Of a DNA stretch of 64,000 nt, positions 19,692 to 29,970 are shown piece after piece. Below the pieces are notes generated by a model that did not search any database, had not been told where the DNA came from, and worked only from the letters and a program-made list of their open reading frames with translations. This DNA comes from Paenibacillus sp. DMB5 (GTDB lineage: Bacteria; Bacillota; Bacilli; Paenibacillales; Paenibacillaceae): positions 124,001-188,000 of the forward strand of contig NZ_LRAC01000037.1 of the NCBI RefSeq assembly GCF_001517085.1, read 5' to 3'. The first letter of the stretch is position 1, and each line of letters starts with the position of its first letter. A program made the position numbers and the translations under genes.

Positions 19692-20507
19692 CTACACCGC
19701 CATCCCGTTCTGCAGCTCCATCATTTTGCGGATGGTCAGCAGCACACCGTTCTCTTCGTTCGACTTCGTAATGAAGCTGGCGGATTGCTTCGTATTCTCG
19801 CAGGCGTTGCTCATGGCGAAGCTGTATTTAGCCGCGGCCATCAGCTCGATATCATTTTCCCCGTCCCCAAAGGACATGGTCTCTTCCTTCGTAATTCCAA
19901 GCATCTCCTGCAGCCTTCTGACCGTCTCCCCCTTATGGGTACCGCGGGCTGTAATGTCCACCCATCTCGGTTCAGAATCAACGATATATATCTGCCCCAG
20001 CAGGCTTTCTTCAATATGCTGTCTGATCAGCGCACTCCGGCCGGCGGCATCAAAGACTGTAAGCTTAATAAACTCACCCGCCACCTCGTTAAAAGAATCT
20101 GTTCTGCGCACATTTGCATAAGAATGCCGCACCAGATCAAAGGCTTCATCTGAAATCCCGCTGCTGACATAAGCCCCCTCGCTCGTACAGGCAATCAGAA
20201 TCAGATCACCGGCAAACGACTCTATAAGTGCAATAGCACGTGATGCCAGAGCGCGGTCCAGCATAAATTCCCTAACCAGCACCCCGTCACGTTTGATGCG
20301 TGCAGCGCTGTCACCCAGAATCCATAGGCCTTGCCCGCGCCCGCGGAACAGCTCCTCCACCCGTTCACACTGCTTGCCCGTGCAGGCTGCAAAAGCGATA
20401 TTATTTCTCTGCATTTCCCCGTATACCTCATCGAACAGGGCCGTGTCAAAGGTTCCGCTATCATTCAAAAAAGTCCCGTCCATATCTGTAACAACCAGCT
20501 TCAGCAT
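19692..20507 (-). CDS. HAD family hydrolase (Cof subfamily)
   Basis: 271 residues. Motif I is VVTDMDGTFL with the nucleophile Asp, and motif IV is SFGDGENDIELM. The Cof-type cap domain lies between. Family members dephosphorylate sugar phosphates or cofactors such as pyridoxal phosphate and flavins; the substrate here is open. GGGGGA precedes the ATG at 20507. The gene is monocistronic and converges on the GH1 terminator. Confidence 0.88.
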   Translation of the reverse strand: MLKLVVTDMDGTFLNDSGTFDTALFDEVYGEMQRNNIAFAACTGKQCERVEELFRGRGQGLWILGDSAARIKRDGVLVREFMLDRALASRAIALIESFAGDLILIACTSEGAYVSSGISDEAFDLVRHSYANVRRTDSFNEVAGEFIKLTVFDAAGRSALIRQHIEESLLGQIYIVDSEPRWVDITARGTHKGETVRRLQEMLGITKEETMSFGDGENDIELMAAAKYSFAMSNACENTKQSASFITKSNEENGVLLTIRKMMELQNGMAV

Positions 20508-20738
20508 CTCTATTCCCCCTTAAATTAAACAGTCTCAGGATGACTGATTTCAGTGTAACGGCTGGGACGCGTTTCATGTCAACTATGCAGATAAAGGGTA
20601 ATGAACGGTAATTGAACGGTAACCAGCCCGCTGGCACCCGTAAAAAAGGAAGATTTTTCCGCATTAACTATAGTAAAATGGAAACATTAATAAGTAGCAC
20701 ATTATTCAGATCATTCACTAAAGCCATTGGGGGAGCTT

Positions 20739-23311
20739 ATGGAGCACTTTAAAGAGCGTCTGAGGTCCATAAAAGAACAGCAGGATGCACTTGCCGCCGA
20801 ATACCAGGGCCTGGTCAAAGCCTATGAGGGCAGCGATCTGGTTAACGAAAATGAGCTGCTCAAAAGAAAAGCGGCGGCTGTGGAGCAGGCCCTGGCCGAT
20901 GCTGAGGCACAGCAGGCCAGGCTGAAGCAGGAGAATGCCGAGTTGCGCACGGCGCTGACCGAGCAGATTCTGGATGAGAAGCTGGGCATCCTCAAGCTGT
21001 CGCGGCAGAAGCTGCATACGTATTTCGCTTCGCAAAGCGCCGGCCAGCATAACCGGCTGACCGCATTCGAGGTGCGGACCCGGCAGCGGATCACCGAAAT
21101 GTACCGGAAGGCAGACCGGCTGCTCAGCGGGGACAGCGAGGAGATCCGCAGAATGCTGGATGAACTGTCCGTCAGGCTGAGCGAAGGCATTCACCGCCAG
21201 CGGGAAGCATTGCGGGCGGCTGAGCAGCCGCTGGCAGCAGAGATGGACAGCCGGCTGGACGACTTCGCTGCAGAGGGAATCAGCGAGGAGACTATTCAGC
21301 GGCGGCGCGGCAGAACCGGATCGAGATGAAGATCGGGCTGAACTGGATCAACTGGCTGGGCATCCTCCTGCTGATTCTGGCTGTGGGTGCAGGCTTCAAG
21401 TACACCTACTCCAACTGGTTCAGCGGGTATATGAAGGGCAGTGCTTTTTTCCTGCTGGGTGCGCTGATGCTTGGCGGCGGGGAATGGCTGTTCCGCAGAG
21501 GCCGGGGCACCTTTGCGCTCGGATTGCTCGGCGGCGGGATTTCCGTGCTGTACGGCTCTGTGTTTTACAGTTATTTTCTGCTGGAGATTATCGGCATTTA
21601 TACCGGTCTGGGCTTATCCGTACTCATTACACTTACGGCGGTGCTGCTGTCGCTCCGTTATGAGTCAAGGACGATCTGCTCGCTGGGGCTGGTCGGGGGC
21701 TATCTTCCGCTCTTTTCCTATATAGGCGCGTTTGGGCTGGAAGGCTCTGCAGTTTACGTAGCTATGGGATATCTGTTCCTGCTGAATCTGCTGATCCTGA
21801 TGATCTCGCTGCGCAAGCGGTGGATTGTGGTCAATTACATCAGCTTTTTGTTCAACACGCCTTCGATGCTGCTGCTGATTGTCATGTCGGACAGTCATGC
21901 CATCAGTATGTTCTATTCCATCCTGACCTTCGCTATGTATCTGGGCATGACGCTGTGGTATCCGTTCAAGTTCCGGACCAAGCTGTCCTGGTGGGACTTC
22001 GCGCTGCTTGCCTGCAACACACTGACCAGCTGTCTCGTTCTGTACGTGCTGTTCGTTGACGCAGGTCTCGGTGCTTACAAAGGGGCATTAGCCCTGGCCT
22101 TCTGCCTGATGTATCTGGGTCTAGGGCAGCTGCTGGAGAAGCGGATGGCCCAGGAAAAAGAAAGCATGGTGCTCTTCTATTCTACCGCACTCACCTTCGC
22201 CGTCCTGATGATTCCGTTCCAGTTCGGCGCCGTGTGGTGGTCAATCGGCTGGCTGATTGAAGCGGTTGTGCTGACAGTATACGGCCATTTACAGCGCGTC
22301 AGGGCTGTGGAACGGACCGGATGGGGCATTCTGCTGCTGTCGCTGGGCATTTTCTTCTTCGTCGATGTGCTGGTGCAGTCTTCATCCGTCGCTCCGCTGA
22401 TTCTCTATAACAATTCATATTTTGCGCTAAAATACACCTTTATCACGGCAGGACTGCTGATCGTCGCCCTTCTCTATGCGATCCGGCATACCGACCGTGA
22501 GGTTGTCCTGGCCAGCACTCCTGCCGATATGCAAATCGGAATCTGGTTCAAATATGCGGCTGTGGCGAACCTGTACGCCTATCTCATATATGAAGCCATG
22601 CATCTCTACAATCTGTATGTGCCGGAGGACTTCACCCGGGCTTCGTTCTACAGGCTGCTGCTGGCGGCACTGCTGACGCTGGGACTCGCTTTCGTGCTGC
22701 CGCGGATCAAGGTACTGTACGATAATGTGATCGGTTATATGGTTTATTTCCTCTATGCGGTCGGTTATGTTATCGCAGTGGGACTCACCTTCGGCCAGCA
22801 TACCCTGCAGGCGGACTTCAGTGATAATACAGCCGCGGATTACATCGCCTTCGGGCTGCTGCTGCTGTTCAATGTATTCGTCTGGCTGAATGGAGGACGG
22901 CTCCTGAAGGTTCTGCTCAGCCGGGAATACAACAACGCCGAGCTGTATCCGGTCATTATGGGCGTCTATCTGCTGGCTGTTGTTACCGCCTTCCTCGGCG
23001 TACAGCTGCGGCAGACGGACGGCGGGCTGGTGTACAGCATCACTTACCTGCTGCTGGCTGTGCTGTTCATCATGTTCGGCTTCCGCCAACGGTATGTGTA
23101 TATCCGGCGCTTCGGTCTGGGCCTGACGCTGCTGGCTACCGGCAAGCTGCTGCTCTATGATCTGACACTGCTCGGCACCGGAAGCAAAATCATCGCCTAT
23201 TTCAGCTTCGGCGTATGTCTGCTGGGCATCTCTTATCTGTATCAGCGGGTATCGGCCAGAATGGAGGAAGCTTATGCACAGACGGAACAGGCTGCTGCGG
23301 ATCAAGAGTAG
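20739..23311 (+). CDS. DUF2339 multi-spanning membrane protein with N-terminal coiled coil, frameshifted
   Basis: The first 190 residues are a charged coiled coil (KERLRSIKEQQDALAAEYQ onward). From about 21326 come some twenty hydrophobic segments of the DUF2339 family (KIGLNWINWLGILLLILAVG, LLGALMLGGGEWLFRRGRG). The two parts are split by one missing base near 21308 in a GGCGGCGCGGC stretch; with it restored, the coiled coil joins directly to the membrane part at about 857 residues, as family members do. The ATG at 20739 with upstream GGGGGAG is preferred to a TTG at 20727. The protein sits in the membrane; function is unknown. It overlaps the DUF3999 gene by 38 bp. Confidence 0.82.
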
Positions 23312-24584
23312 CGCCGCGCTCCTGCTGCTGGGCGTGCTCAGCCCGTTCGCACTGTTCTCCGGGCAGCATCTGTCTGCCTCGGCTGGCGGAGTTACCGGCG
23401 GGGCTGATGCGCATCCTGAATGGAAGTACTCCAAGGTAATTGTGCTTCCGGGGCAGACTCCCTACGCGGAGCTGTACCTTGATCCGGAGGTATATGCAGG
23501 CGCAGAGGATGATCTGCGCGACCTGCGGATCGTGGACAACTCCGGTAACTTTATTCCTTTTTATAAGGAGAGCAGTGAGGAATTCTCGGAGGAGCAGCTT
23601 ACAACCTACTCCGCTACGCTGGTTCACAGCGCCAAAAAGGACGCCGACACCCTCTTCGATTACAAGGTTACACCCTTGGCTTCGAATATCGACATTCAGG
23701 GCAACCGGCTGGAGTTCGGGCTGCCGGGCGTAAACTTCCTGCTCCACACCCAGCTGCTCGGCAGCTATGACGGAGTGGCCTGGGAACCTTTGGCGGAAGA
23801 GGATTTGTATAATGTGAACGGGCGTGTGCAGAGCAGCATTGAGCTGGGCGCAAGCTATAAATACGGCTATTACCGGCTGATCGCCAAGAACAATGCAGAG
23901 AATCTGCATTTCCCTACCCTCACTCTGCTGCGAAGCACCCGGGTGACGCATACGGATCATTTCAGGCAGCAGCAGGATGCCGTTTACGAAATTCAGCAGA
24001 AGGACCGGCAGACGGAAATTATCATCCAGAATCCGGGCAGGCTGAACATTTCCGGACTGCAGCTGGAGATTGGCGGCAGCGGCAGCTTTACCCGCCGGTT
24101 CGAGCTTTATGACGGTGAAGGCAGACTGCTGACCGCAACAGACAGCGGAGAATTATACCGGCTGGACTTTAAGGATACCGAAATTGCCTCGACAACCATT
24201 ATTCCTGACGGGGCTTCGTCTGCCTCCCAGCTGAGGATCGTCATATATAACCAGGATGACGCACCGCTGCCGGTTGAGGGACTGAAGCTGGAATATCTGT
24301 TGGATCGGCTTGTTTTTGCCGCTGAAGGCGGGCAGCCGCTGCGCCTGCTCTACGGCAATGCGGAATCTGCTGTGCCGCAATATGATATTGTAAACTTCAA
24401 GGATTACATTGCCGGTGAAGGCAAAATGCTTGCCGGACTCGGGGCGGCTGAGCTCCGCGAGACACCTGCAGCGGATACCGCGCAAAGCAGCTGGTTCCAG
24501 GGCCGGACCGGGTTCAACATCGTGATCATTGCCGTGTCACTGCTGCTGATTATCTTCCTGACCCGGAAATTGGGGCGGAAGTAG
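23274..24584 (+). CDS. DUF3999 family protein, secreted and membrane anchored
   Basis: 436 residues. It has an N-terminal signal or anchor segment (SSAALLLLGVLSPFALFSG), a large extracellular beta-rich part and a single C-terminal membrane segment (FNIVIIAVSLLLIIFL) ending in basic residues. DUF3999 genes regularly accompany DUF2339 genes, and here the start lies inside the DUF2339 end with GGAGG just before the ATG. The two products probably form one envelope complex. The biochemical role is not known. Confidence 0.82.
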   Translation: MHRRNRLLRIKSSAALLLLGVLSPFALFSGQHLSASAGGVTGGADAHPEWKYSKVIVLPGQTPYAELYLDPEVYAGAEDDLRDLRIVDNSGNFIPFYKESSEEFSEEQLTTYSATLVHSAKKDADTLFDYKVTPLASNIDIQGNRLEFGLPGVNFLLHTQLLGSYDGVAWEPLAEEDLYNVNGRVQSSIELGASYKYGYYRLIAKNNAENLHFPTLTLLRSTRVTHTDHFRQQQDAVYEIQQKDRQTEIIIQNPGRLNISGLQLEIGGSGSFTRRFELYDGEGRLLTATDSGELYRLDFKDTEIASTTIIPDGASSASQLRIVIYNQDDAPLPVEGLKLEYLLDRLVFAAEGGQPLRLLYGNAESAVPQYDIVNFKDYIAGEGKMLAGLGAAELRETPAADTAQSSWFQGRTGFNIVIIAVSLLLIIFLTRKLGRK

Positions 24585-24614
24585 ACTTTTGCCGATGCAT
24601 TCTTCAACAGCACA

Positions 24615-24654
24615 AAAAGATACCTCAGGGCATATCCCCGCAGGTATCTTTTTC
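24615..24654. terminator. Bidirectional terminator
   Basis: AAAAAGATACCT pairs with AGGTATCTTTTT around a 16-base loop. It separates the convergent DUF3999 and MerR genes and serves both strands. Confidence 0.88.
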
Positions 24655-24669
24655 GTGTCCGATCCTTCT

Positions 24670-25548
24670 TTACTTACGCTTTACCAATTGCCACAGCTCC
24701 ATTCCGGGTGTAACCGGCACTTCCATATGCTCATCCGCATAGAGCTCAGCAGCCAGCATATCTGCCATGGTATATTCCGAACCCGGCAACCATTTGCTGT
24801 AAAGATGATCATAAGCGCCTTCCAATGCAGAATTGGTGAGGGTTTCCTTGTCAACGGCCTGAAAGGCCACCCGTGCGTACAATCCGGCAGGAAGGGTATA
24901 GCTTCGCATGTCCCCTGGAATTTCACTCAAGCCCGTAACCTGCATGCCCATCATGTAGGTTCCTGAGCTCATATCCGGTTCGCATTCACATACCAGTCCA
25001 AAGCATGTGGAAGGCACCGCCTGATGCGGTATCCTTTCGGTCACGTCGTTACCATAGAAATGGCTGATCAGCTGCTCAATAATCCGCTGCTTTTCCTCAT
25101 AATTGTTGTAGGGCACCGTTGCAGCACAGCCAATAATATGGAGCGGGTCCTTCATTTCAAATACATCCACTTTGTATGCTGTTGAAATTTCCATCGGCTT
25201 AAACAGCTCCTTTCCGTTGCTGATTCTTGTTTGGAGAGCGAGAAGTTCCTGCTCGATGACGGATAGGAGGCGTCCCTCCGATCGTACTGCTGTCAGGCGC
25301 GCCTGAACGGACCCGGTCCACAACCCTGGCTCAGCATCCAGAAGCATCCGAATGTCCTCAAGGGAAAAGCGCAGCCTCCGAAGGTACTGGATTTGCTTCA
25401 TCCGCTCACGCTGCACGTCTTCATAGAAGGCATAACCATTGTCCGGATCAATGCCCGCCGGCTCCAGAAGTCCGATGTCCCTGTAGTACCTTAGCGTTTT
25501 TTTGGATACCTGAAGCATTCCAGCAAACTGCCCGATTGTGTAACCCAT
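24670..25548 (-). CDS. MerR family regulator with GyrI-like effector domain
   Basis: 292 residues. The MerR winged helix is at the N-terminus (YTIGQFAGMLQVSKKTLRYYR, then GLLEP and NGYAFYEDV). A coiled-coil dimerisation helix follows, then a C-terminal effector-binding domain of the BmrR/GyrI type (about 150-292), suggesting response to hydrophobic compounds or drugs. The ATG at 25548 has AGAGG upstream; a GTG nine bases earlier does not. The methyltransferase lies about 95 bp upstream on the same strand. Confidence 0.87.
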   Translation of the reverse strand: MGYTIGQFAGMLQVSKKTLRYYRDIGLLEPAGIDPDNGYAFYEDVQRERMKQIQYLRRLRFSLEDIRMLLDAEPGLWTGSVQARLTAVRSEGRLLSVIEQELLALQTRISNGKELFKPMEISTAYKVDVFEMKDPLHIIGCAATVPYNNYEEKQRIIEQLISHFYGNDVTERIPHQAVPSTCFGLVCECEPDMSSGTYMMGMQVTGLSEIPGDMRSYTLPAGLYARVAFQAVDKETLTNSALEGAYDHLYSKWLPGSEYTMADMLAAELYADEHMEVPVTPGMELWQLVKRK

Positions 25549-25642
25549 TGTTCTCACCTCTGACTAAAGCTTAATGCGTTCCCTAAGGGCACAGTCAATA
25601 GCCGGTTTCCAGAGGGCACTGGCTCTTTTTTCATGAAACCTC

Positions 25643-26407
25643 CTAAATCCTCCTGGCAATAATATGTGTAAAAATAGCAATGTCCCTGTACGGGCTCTGC
25701 CTGCCGACCGCAAGCTCCAGCTGCACCATCCGGTTATGCCAGTCCTCATCCTGCTTCACTTCATTGTCGGTAATGTATCCGTACAAATTATGTATGCCAA
25801 AATGGCCTTCAATCTCATAGCCTGCGCTCCTCAGCCACTCCGCCAGCAGCTCATAGGAATAAACCGTAATGTCCGTTTTAATGATTCCGCTGTACTCCTG
25901 ACTGTTGCCGATGGCGGCCAGTACGCTGTCCGGGTCCTTGTTCAGAATAGCCTTTTTCATCACCTTGGCTGCCGGATTATGGGCAATGAGTGACAGATAC
26001 CCCCCAGCCTGCTGACAACCGGCAATCAACCTGAGAATCCGCTGCGGTTCTTCTGTATATTCAAGAATATTGTGGCAAAAGCTCCATTCAAACCTTCCCA
26101 GCCCGCCGGCCGCCTGCTCAAACGAATCATTTATGTAGCGGACATCCGGCCCGTCCTTTGCTGCGATGGCAACCATTTCCTGCGTCGGTTCCACCCCGGT
26201 AACCAGATGGCCTCTCTTGCTATACTCATTGCTTGATATGCCAAAGCCGCTGCCGATATCCAGCATAGACTGGGCTTCACCAGTCAAGAATGGGTCAATC
26301 TGGTCCCACGCTGTCAGGTAAAACAACCTTCCCCACGGCATCCGGGTGTAGTGTAAATAGGCTTCGATTGATGCTGAAAAGGCGGCTGTTTTGTCCATTC
26401 GCTTCAT
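25643..26407 (-). CDS. Class I SAM-dependent methyltransferase
   Basis: 254 residues. SAM-binding motif I is MLDIGSGFGISSNEYSKRG; the following acidic residue lies in VTGVEPTQEMV. A family-like FEWSFCHNILEYTEEPQ segment forms the post-motif region. It looks like a CmoA/UbiE-type small-molecule methyltransferase whose substrate is not clear. Between it and the transglutaminase-like gene are only about 20 bp, so both may share a transcript. Confidence 0.85.
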   Translation of the reverse strand: MKRMDKTAAFSASIEAYLHYTRMPWGRLFYLTAWDQIDPFLTGEAQSMLDIGSGFGISSNEYSKRGHLVTGVEPTQEMVAIAAKDGPDVRYINDSFEQAAGGLGRFEWSFCHNILEYTEEPQRILRLIAGCQQAGGYLSLIAHNPAAKVMKKAILNKDPDSVLAAIGNSQEYSGIIKTDITVYSYELLAEWLRSAGYEIEGHFGIHNLYGYITDNEVKQDEDWHNRMVQLELAVGRQSPYRDIAIFTHIIARRI

Positions 26408-26427
26408 CCCATCCTATTCTATAAAGA

Positions 26428-28374
26428 TTATGGGTTAACAAAAAAGCTCTTTACCCTTTCTTCGTCCCATATATGATCCAATGCCATCTGCTCGTCAGTG
26501 ACCAAAAAATACTTATCACCTATGTAGCCTGGCATATTAGGAACAGGGTCATCCCAAGTTGCATCCAAGTGGTAATACTCACCGTCCACAACAACAATAT
26601 TCCATGCATGGCCTGCTCCCGCGTAGTTAGTTCCGGAGATATAAAAGTTCTCCACTCCAGCCAAATCAAGCAGCATTTTCATCGTTACTGCGTATCCTTG
26701 GCAAACACCTGTATGCAATATCAGGATACCGTATTCGGTATAAGATTCTTCCGGGATAGAGCCATTTAAATAATTATCGTAATCATAGGCTGTATTCAGG
26801 ACAACGTAGTCATGTAACGCCTTCACTTTATCTCTGGTATTCATTTCAGGTGAAAGCGTCTGATCTATCACTGCCTTGGCAGCTTGCAATGTTTCATGTT
26901 CCTTTTTCGGATCTCTGGTAGGTAAAAAGGATTCATAGGCCCCTGCAAATAATGAGTATTCAGGTACATATTCCTCAGGAAGGATCTTTCCGTACAAGCT
27001 ATACGCTGTGTCTGAACTTAAATCCACAGCATACATCGCTGATATAAACTGAGCTTCTGAACCAAAAACGCCTTTTTCATAATATACCGAACCATCCAGC
27101 AAAATCATTCTGAACGGCAAAGCCCAATCACCCAGCGAAGCGACTTTCCTGCTGTCACTACCATCCAGTTCACTTTGATAAAGCGCAGGACCGACATCGT
27201 AATACAGTTTGTTACCTGAAATATTGTATCCCGATGCACTCTGCAGGTTCTGCAAATTTCCGCCTTCTATGGGCATTCTGCCGATTTTCCCGATAGATTC
27301 ATCAAGATATGTAAAATACAAATAATCGCCTTGAACCGTCAGATCCTCATAATCCAATGCGCCGTAGATACTGTTACCCGAGCCATTAGTACCGATCTTT
27401 CCGATGATGCCCGGCTGCTCTCCATTCCGGTACTCTTTGTAATAGATCCACCCGTTAGAGACAGTAAACTGGTCAATATTGGGATTATTGGTCACTCTTA
27501 TAGGAAATGCACCAGGCCTGTCCAATTGCAGCCGGTAGATTCCATCCGAAGTGTTATAAAGTGCCCAATTGTTCATGACTATTAGCTGAGTGATGTCATC
27601 TGCCAACGTCAGCTGTGTCTGCTCACTTCCGTCAAGACGAATCTTGCAGATTCCGTAGCTATCCAGAAAATAAAGCCAGTCCCCCTGAATGTTCAGCATC
27701 CGGGCCGTACCAGACGTAAGCCTGATCTTCTCACCGCTGTTTTGGTTCACTTTATATAGAAAACCGCTGTTACCTTTGGACACAAAGGTATGTCCTGTCT
27801 CTTCTGGTCTTTCAATGGTCTCTAATCCGTAAATCCAATCTCCTTGCTTCACAACAAACGCATTGTTGGTTAAATTTGCACCGGAATTTCCGGTAGGTTC
27901 TGCAGAAATAGAGGTCAGCAACTTCTCATCTGATGTAATTTGGATGGCTCTGGTAACCGGATCCCAGACCAGCTCTGCACCAAACGCTTCCCCAATAAAG
28001 CGGAGCGGGACCATAACCACCCCATCAATCAGTTTGCCGGGTGATGGCATGTAACGATCGGCACCGTTTATCTTCGCATAGGAGCTACCCAGCCTGTATT
28101 CCATCGTCTGTGCTCCTTTAGTTGCCTTTACTGTACCCGACTGCTGCTCCCATCCGATACTTATTCCTAACTGTTCAAAAATTCCGCGAAGCGGAACATA
28201 ATTATTATTATTGATGATGACCGGATCCCTTGATAGTTTCACTATCTTTCCATCTACAGTAACAGTAACTTTATGATGCAGTACTTCCGCCTTTGCCGTA
28301 TTGGAACCGCCGAACATAATTAACAATCCTAAAATAAAACAGCCTATTCTCCAACTCAACTGGTTATTCTGCAC
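26428..28374 (-). CDS. Secreted protein: copper amine oxidase N-like domain, DUF5050 propeller, transglutaminase-like domain
   Basis: 648 residues from the GTG at 28374, chosen because AGGAGG lies six bases upstream. The order is a signal peptide (GCFILGLLIMFGG), a copper amine oxidase N-terminal-like domain common in Paenibacillus surface proteins (about 40-150; NNYVPLRGIFEQLGI, VMVPLRFIGEAFG), a DUF5050-type repeat region (about 180-450; GDWLYFLD, WIYYKEYRNG) and a C-terminal transglutaminase/protease-like domain. The last has Cys in TGVCQGYAVT, His in GAGHAWNIV and Asp in HLDATWDDP, an intact triad. It probably acts on cell-surface proteins or peptides. Confidence 0.85.
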   Translation of the reverse strand: MQNNQLSWRIGCFILGLLIMFGGSNTAKAEVLHHKVTVTVDGKIVKLSRDPVIINNNNYVPLRGIFEQLGISIGWEQQSGTVKATKGAQTMEYRLGSSYAKINGADRYMPSPGKLIDGVVMVPLRFIGEAFGAELVWDPVTRAIQITSDEKLLTSISAEPTGNSGANLTNNAFVVKQGDWIYGLETIERPEETGHTFVSKGNSGFLYKVNQNSGEKIRLTSGTARMLNIQGDWLYFLDSYGICKIRLDGSEQTQLTLADDITQLIVMNNWALYNTSDGIYRLQLDRPGAFPIRVTNNPNIDQFTVSNGWIYYKEYRNGEQPGIIGKIGTNGSGNSIYGALDYEDLTVQGDYLYFTYLDESIGKIGRMPIEGGNLQNLQSASGYNISGNKLYYDVGPALYQSELDGSDSRKVASLGDWALPFRMILLDGSVYYEKGVFGSEAQFISAMYAVDLSSDTAYSLYGKILPEEYVPEYSLFAGAYESFLPTRDPKKEHETLQAAKAVIDQTLSPEMNTRDKVKALHDYVVLNTAYDYDNYLNGSIPEESYTEYGILILHTGVCQGYAVTMKMLLDLAGVENFYISGTNYAGAGHAWNIVVVDGEYYHLDATWDDPVPNMPGYIGDKYFLVTDEQMALDHIWDEERVKSFFVNP

Positions 28375-28512
28375 GCCACTCCTCCTAATTTTGCCATTTG
28401 CCAATCCTGCTTGATCATTAGTACCATAACCAACAATATAATATAGAACCCTTTTCTGCCGATGCCCATTTCATCACTTTTAAGCTTGTAATCCGGCAGC
28501 TCCAATAGAAAC

Positions 28513-28535
28513 AGCCCAAGCCAGAGGCTTGAGCT
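28513..28535 (-). terminator. Possible terminator of the zinc-ribbon gene
   Basis: On the minus strand AGCTCAAGCC pairs with GGCTTGGGCT around TCT. The following T-run is weak (GTTTCT). Confidence 0.45.
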
Positions 28536-28572
28536 TGTTCATATTTTATAAACCCTATGCTGTAATACAGTG

Positions 28573-28938
28573 TTACGGCTCCCGCGGAGCCTCAAACGTA
28601 TGCCCGCAGTTCGGACAAAACCGCGCATCCGCCGGCACAGTGCTGTTGCAGCCCTTGCATATTTTCACATCGCCCAGTGCGGAGATCTGCTCCAGATTCG
28701 CTTCAATTTCCGCTTTCAGTGCAAGAATACGGTTCATGTTAACCGCATAAGCCTCCGCCTGCAACGGCAAACCCTGAAGGGTCGCTTCAAACAGCTGTTT
28801 GCCCATGGCCTGATACTGCTTGTCGATTTCACTTTGCTTGCCGCTGTTCTGCAGTTTGAGGCGGTTTACCTCTACGACAGTCTTGGCTTTGTTGCCCGCC
28901 TCGCTTACCCCTGCCTTGAACTTATCAAAAAAACTCAC
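28573..28938 (-). CDS. Small zinc-ribbon protein
   Basis: 121 residues from a GTG at 28938 that has AGAGGGA upstream; a frame open to 29022 lacks such support. The N-terminal two-thirds form an alpha-helical or coiled segment (FFDKFKAGVSEAGNKAK, later ALKAEIEANLEQIS). The C-terminus has a rubredoxin-type zinc ribbon, ICKGCNSTV...ARFCPNCGH, with four Cys. Such proteins are widespread in Bacilli, but their function is unknown. Confidence 0.8.
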   Translation of the reverse strand: MSFFDKFKAGVSEAGNKAKTVVEVNRLKLQNSGKQSEIDKQYQAMGKQLFEATLQGLPLQAEAYAVNMNRILALKAEIEANLEQISALGDVKICKGCNSTVPADARFCPNCGHTFEAPREP

Positions 28939-29212
28939 TTGGCATCCCTCTTTTCCTGAAAATGTCGTTTGTCCGTAAAATTCGTCAGGAAGCGCAGCTT
29001 CCCTGCTATGTTTATTCACCAAAACCCAATGATAGCCCAGACAACCCCGCGCGCAACAGCCTGCATATTAATTGTATAAACCAATCCAGTCTTCCTTCAT
29101 CATAACGTATGAACACGTTTTTTGATATTTTCATCCTATTGCTGGACTGCATCTGAAAGATAAATTATAGTAGTCTGAGGAATAATCTGTAAAAAAGGAC
29201 GTGGGCCTGCTG

Positions 29213-29896
29213 ATGCTGACTGCACTGATCACCGCTGTACTTATAGCATTCTCATTTAAAATCATTGAACTGCTCATCGGATTATTCAGCAAGCATCATA
29301 TACGGTTCGCCGTTTATTACTGGGGAGCTCTGCTTATTGCCGTGAGTCTGTTCATCAAGGACAATTATGTGTACAACCTGCCGCATGATTTTCTTGCCGT
29401 ACTGCCGCTGTGTCTCCTCATTCAGCTTATCAACGGACTGATAGCCAAACGCTCAGGTTATTCGCCCAGAGGCCGCTTCAATACCATTAATTTCATTATC
29501 ACCTATCCTGTACTTGAGGAGATTGCCTTCCGGGGGCTGGCGCTGCCTGTGCTTGCCCGTCATGAAAGCTTTGGCGCCTTATCCGGACTGGAGCTGGGTT
29601 ATGGCCTGATTCCGCAGCTCAGCCTGGCGGTGATTATTACGGCCGTTCTGTTCGCTGTCTCCCACCTGCAGTACTATAGGCTTAATGCCGAAAGCATCCG
29701 GTTCATGGCGTTTGCGCTGAGCGGCGGACTGTTCTTCGGGCTTGTCGCACAGGCGACGGAGTCGATACTTTTAACCATTTTAATGCATATATCCTTTAAC
29801 GCCTCCGCGGCATTATATTCTTATAACAAGAGAAAGCCGGCCAAACAAGTAGAAACGGCGATGCCGTCCTTCAGTGAAGGCGGTAACCGTTTCTGA
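29213..29896 (+). CDS. CPBP family intramembrane metalloprotease
   Basis: About 227 residues with six or seven membrane segments. The CPBP motifs are present: motif 1 LEEIAFRG (two Glu and Arg), motif 2 FAVSHLQYY (His) and motif 3 HISFNASAAL. The family includes CAAX-prenyl-type endopeptidases and bacteriocin-immunity proteins. The start is uncertain: GTG at 29201 sits too close to AAAGGAC, so the ATG at 29213 is used. The last 17 codons lie inside a copy of the two-hairpin repeat, so the native C-terminus may have been replaced. Confidence 0.83.
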   Translation: MLTALITAVLIAFSFKIIELLIGLFSKHHIRFAVYYWGALLIAVSLFIKDNYVYNLPHDFLAVLPLCLLIQLINGLIAKRSGYSPRGRFNTINFIITYPVLEEIAFRGLALPVLARHESFGALSGLELGYGLIPQLSLAVIITAVLFAVSHLQYYRLNAESIRFMAFALSGGLFFGLVAQATESILLTILMHISFNASAALYSYNKRKPAKQVETAMPSFSEGGNRF

Positions 29897-29946
29897 GAGA
29901 AATATAAGGATTATTGGTAGCGTAAAACATATAAATTCTTATATTT
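29846..29946 (+). repeat. Two-hairpin dispersed repeat, copy 2
   Basis: It matches 5666-5763 over its whole length. The first stem (GAAACGG..., closing ...CCGTTTC) differs in loop and stem bases but still pairs. The closing stem AAATATAAG/CTTATATTT is identical. It overlaps the 3' end of the CPBP gene. Confidence 0.8.
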
Positions 29947-29970
29947 AAAAAAAAGAGTACCGCTCATCAC

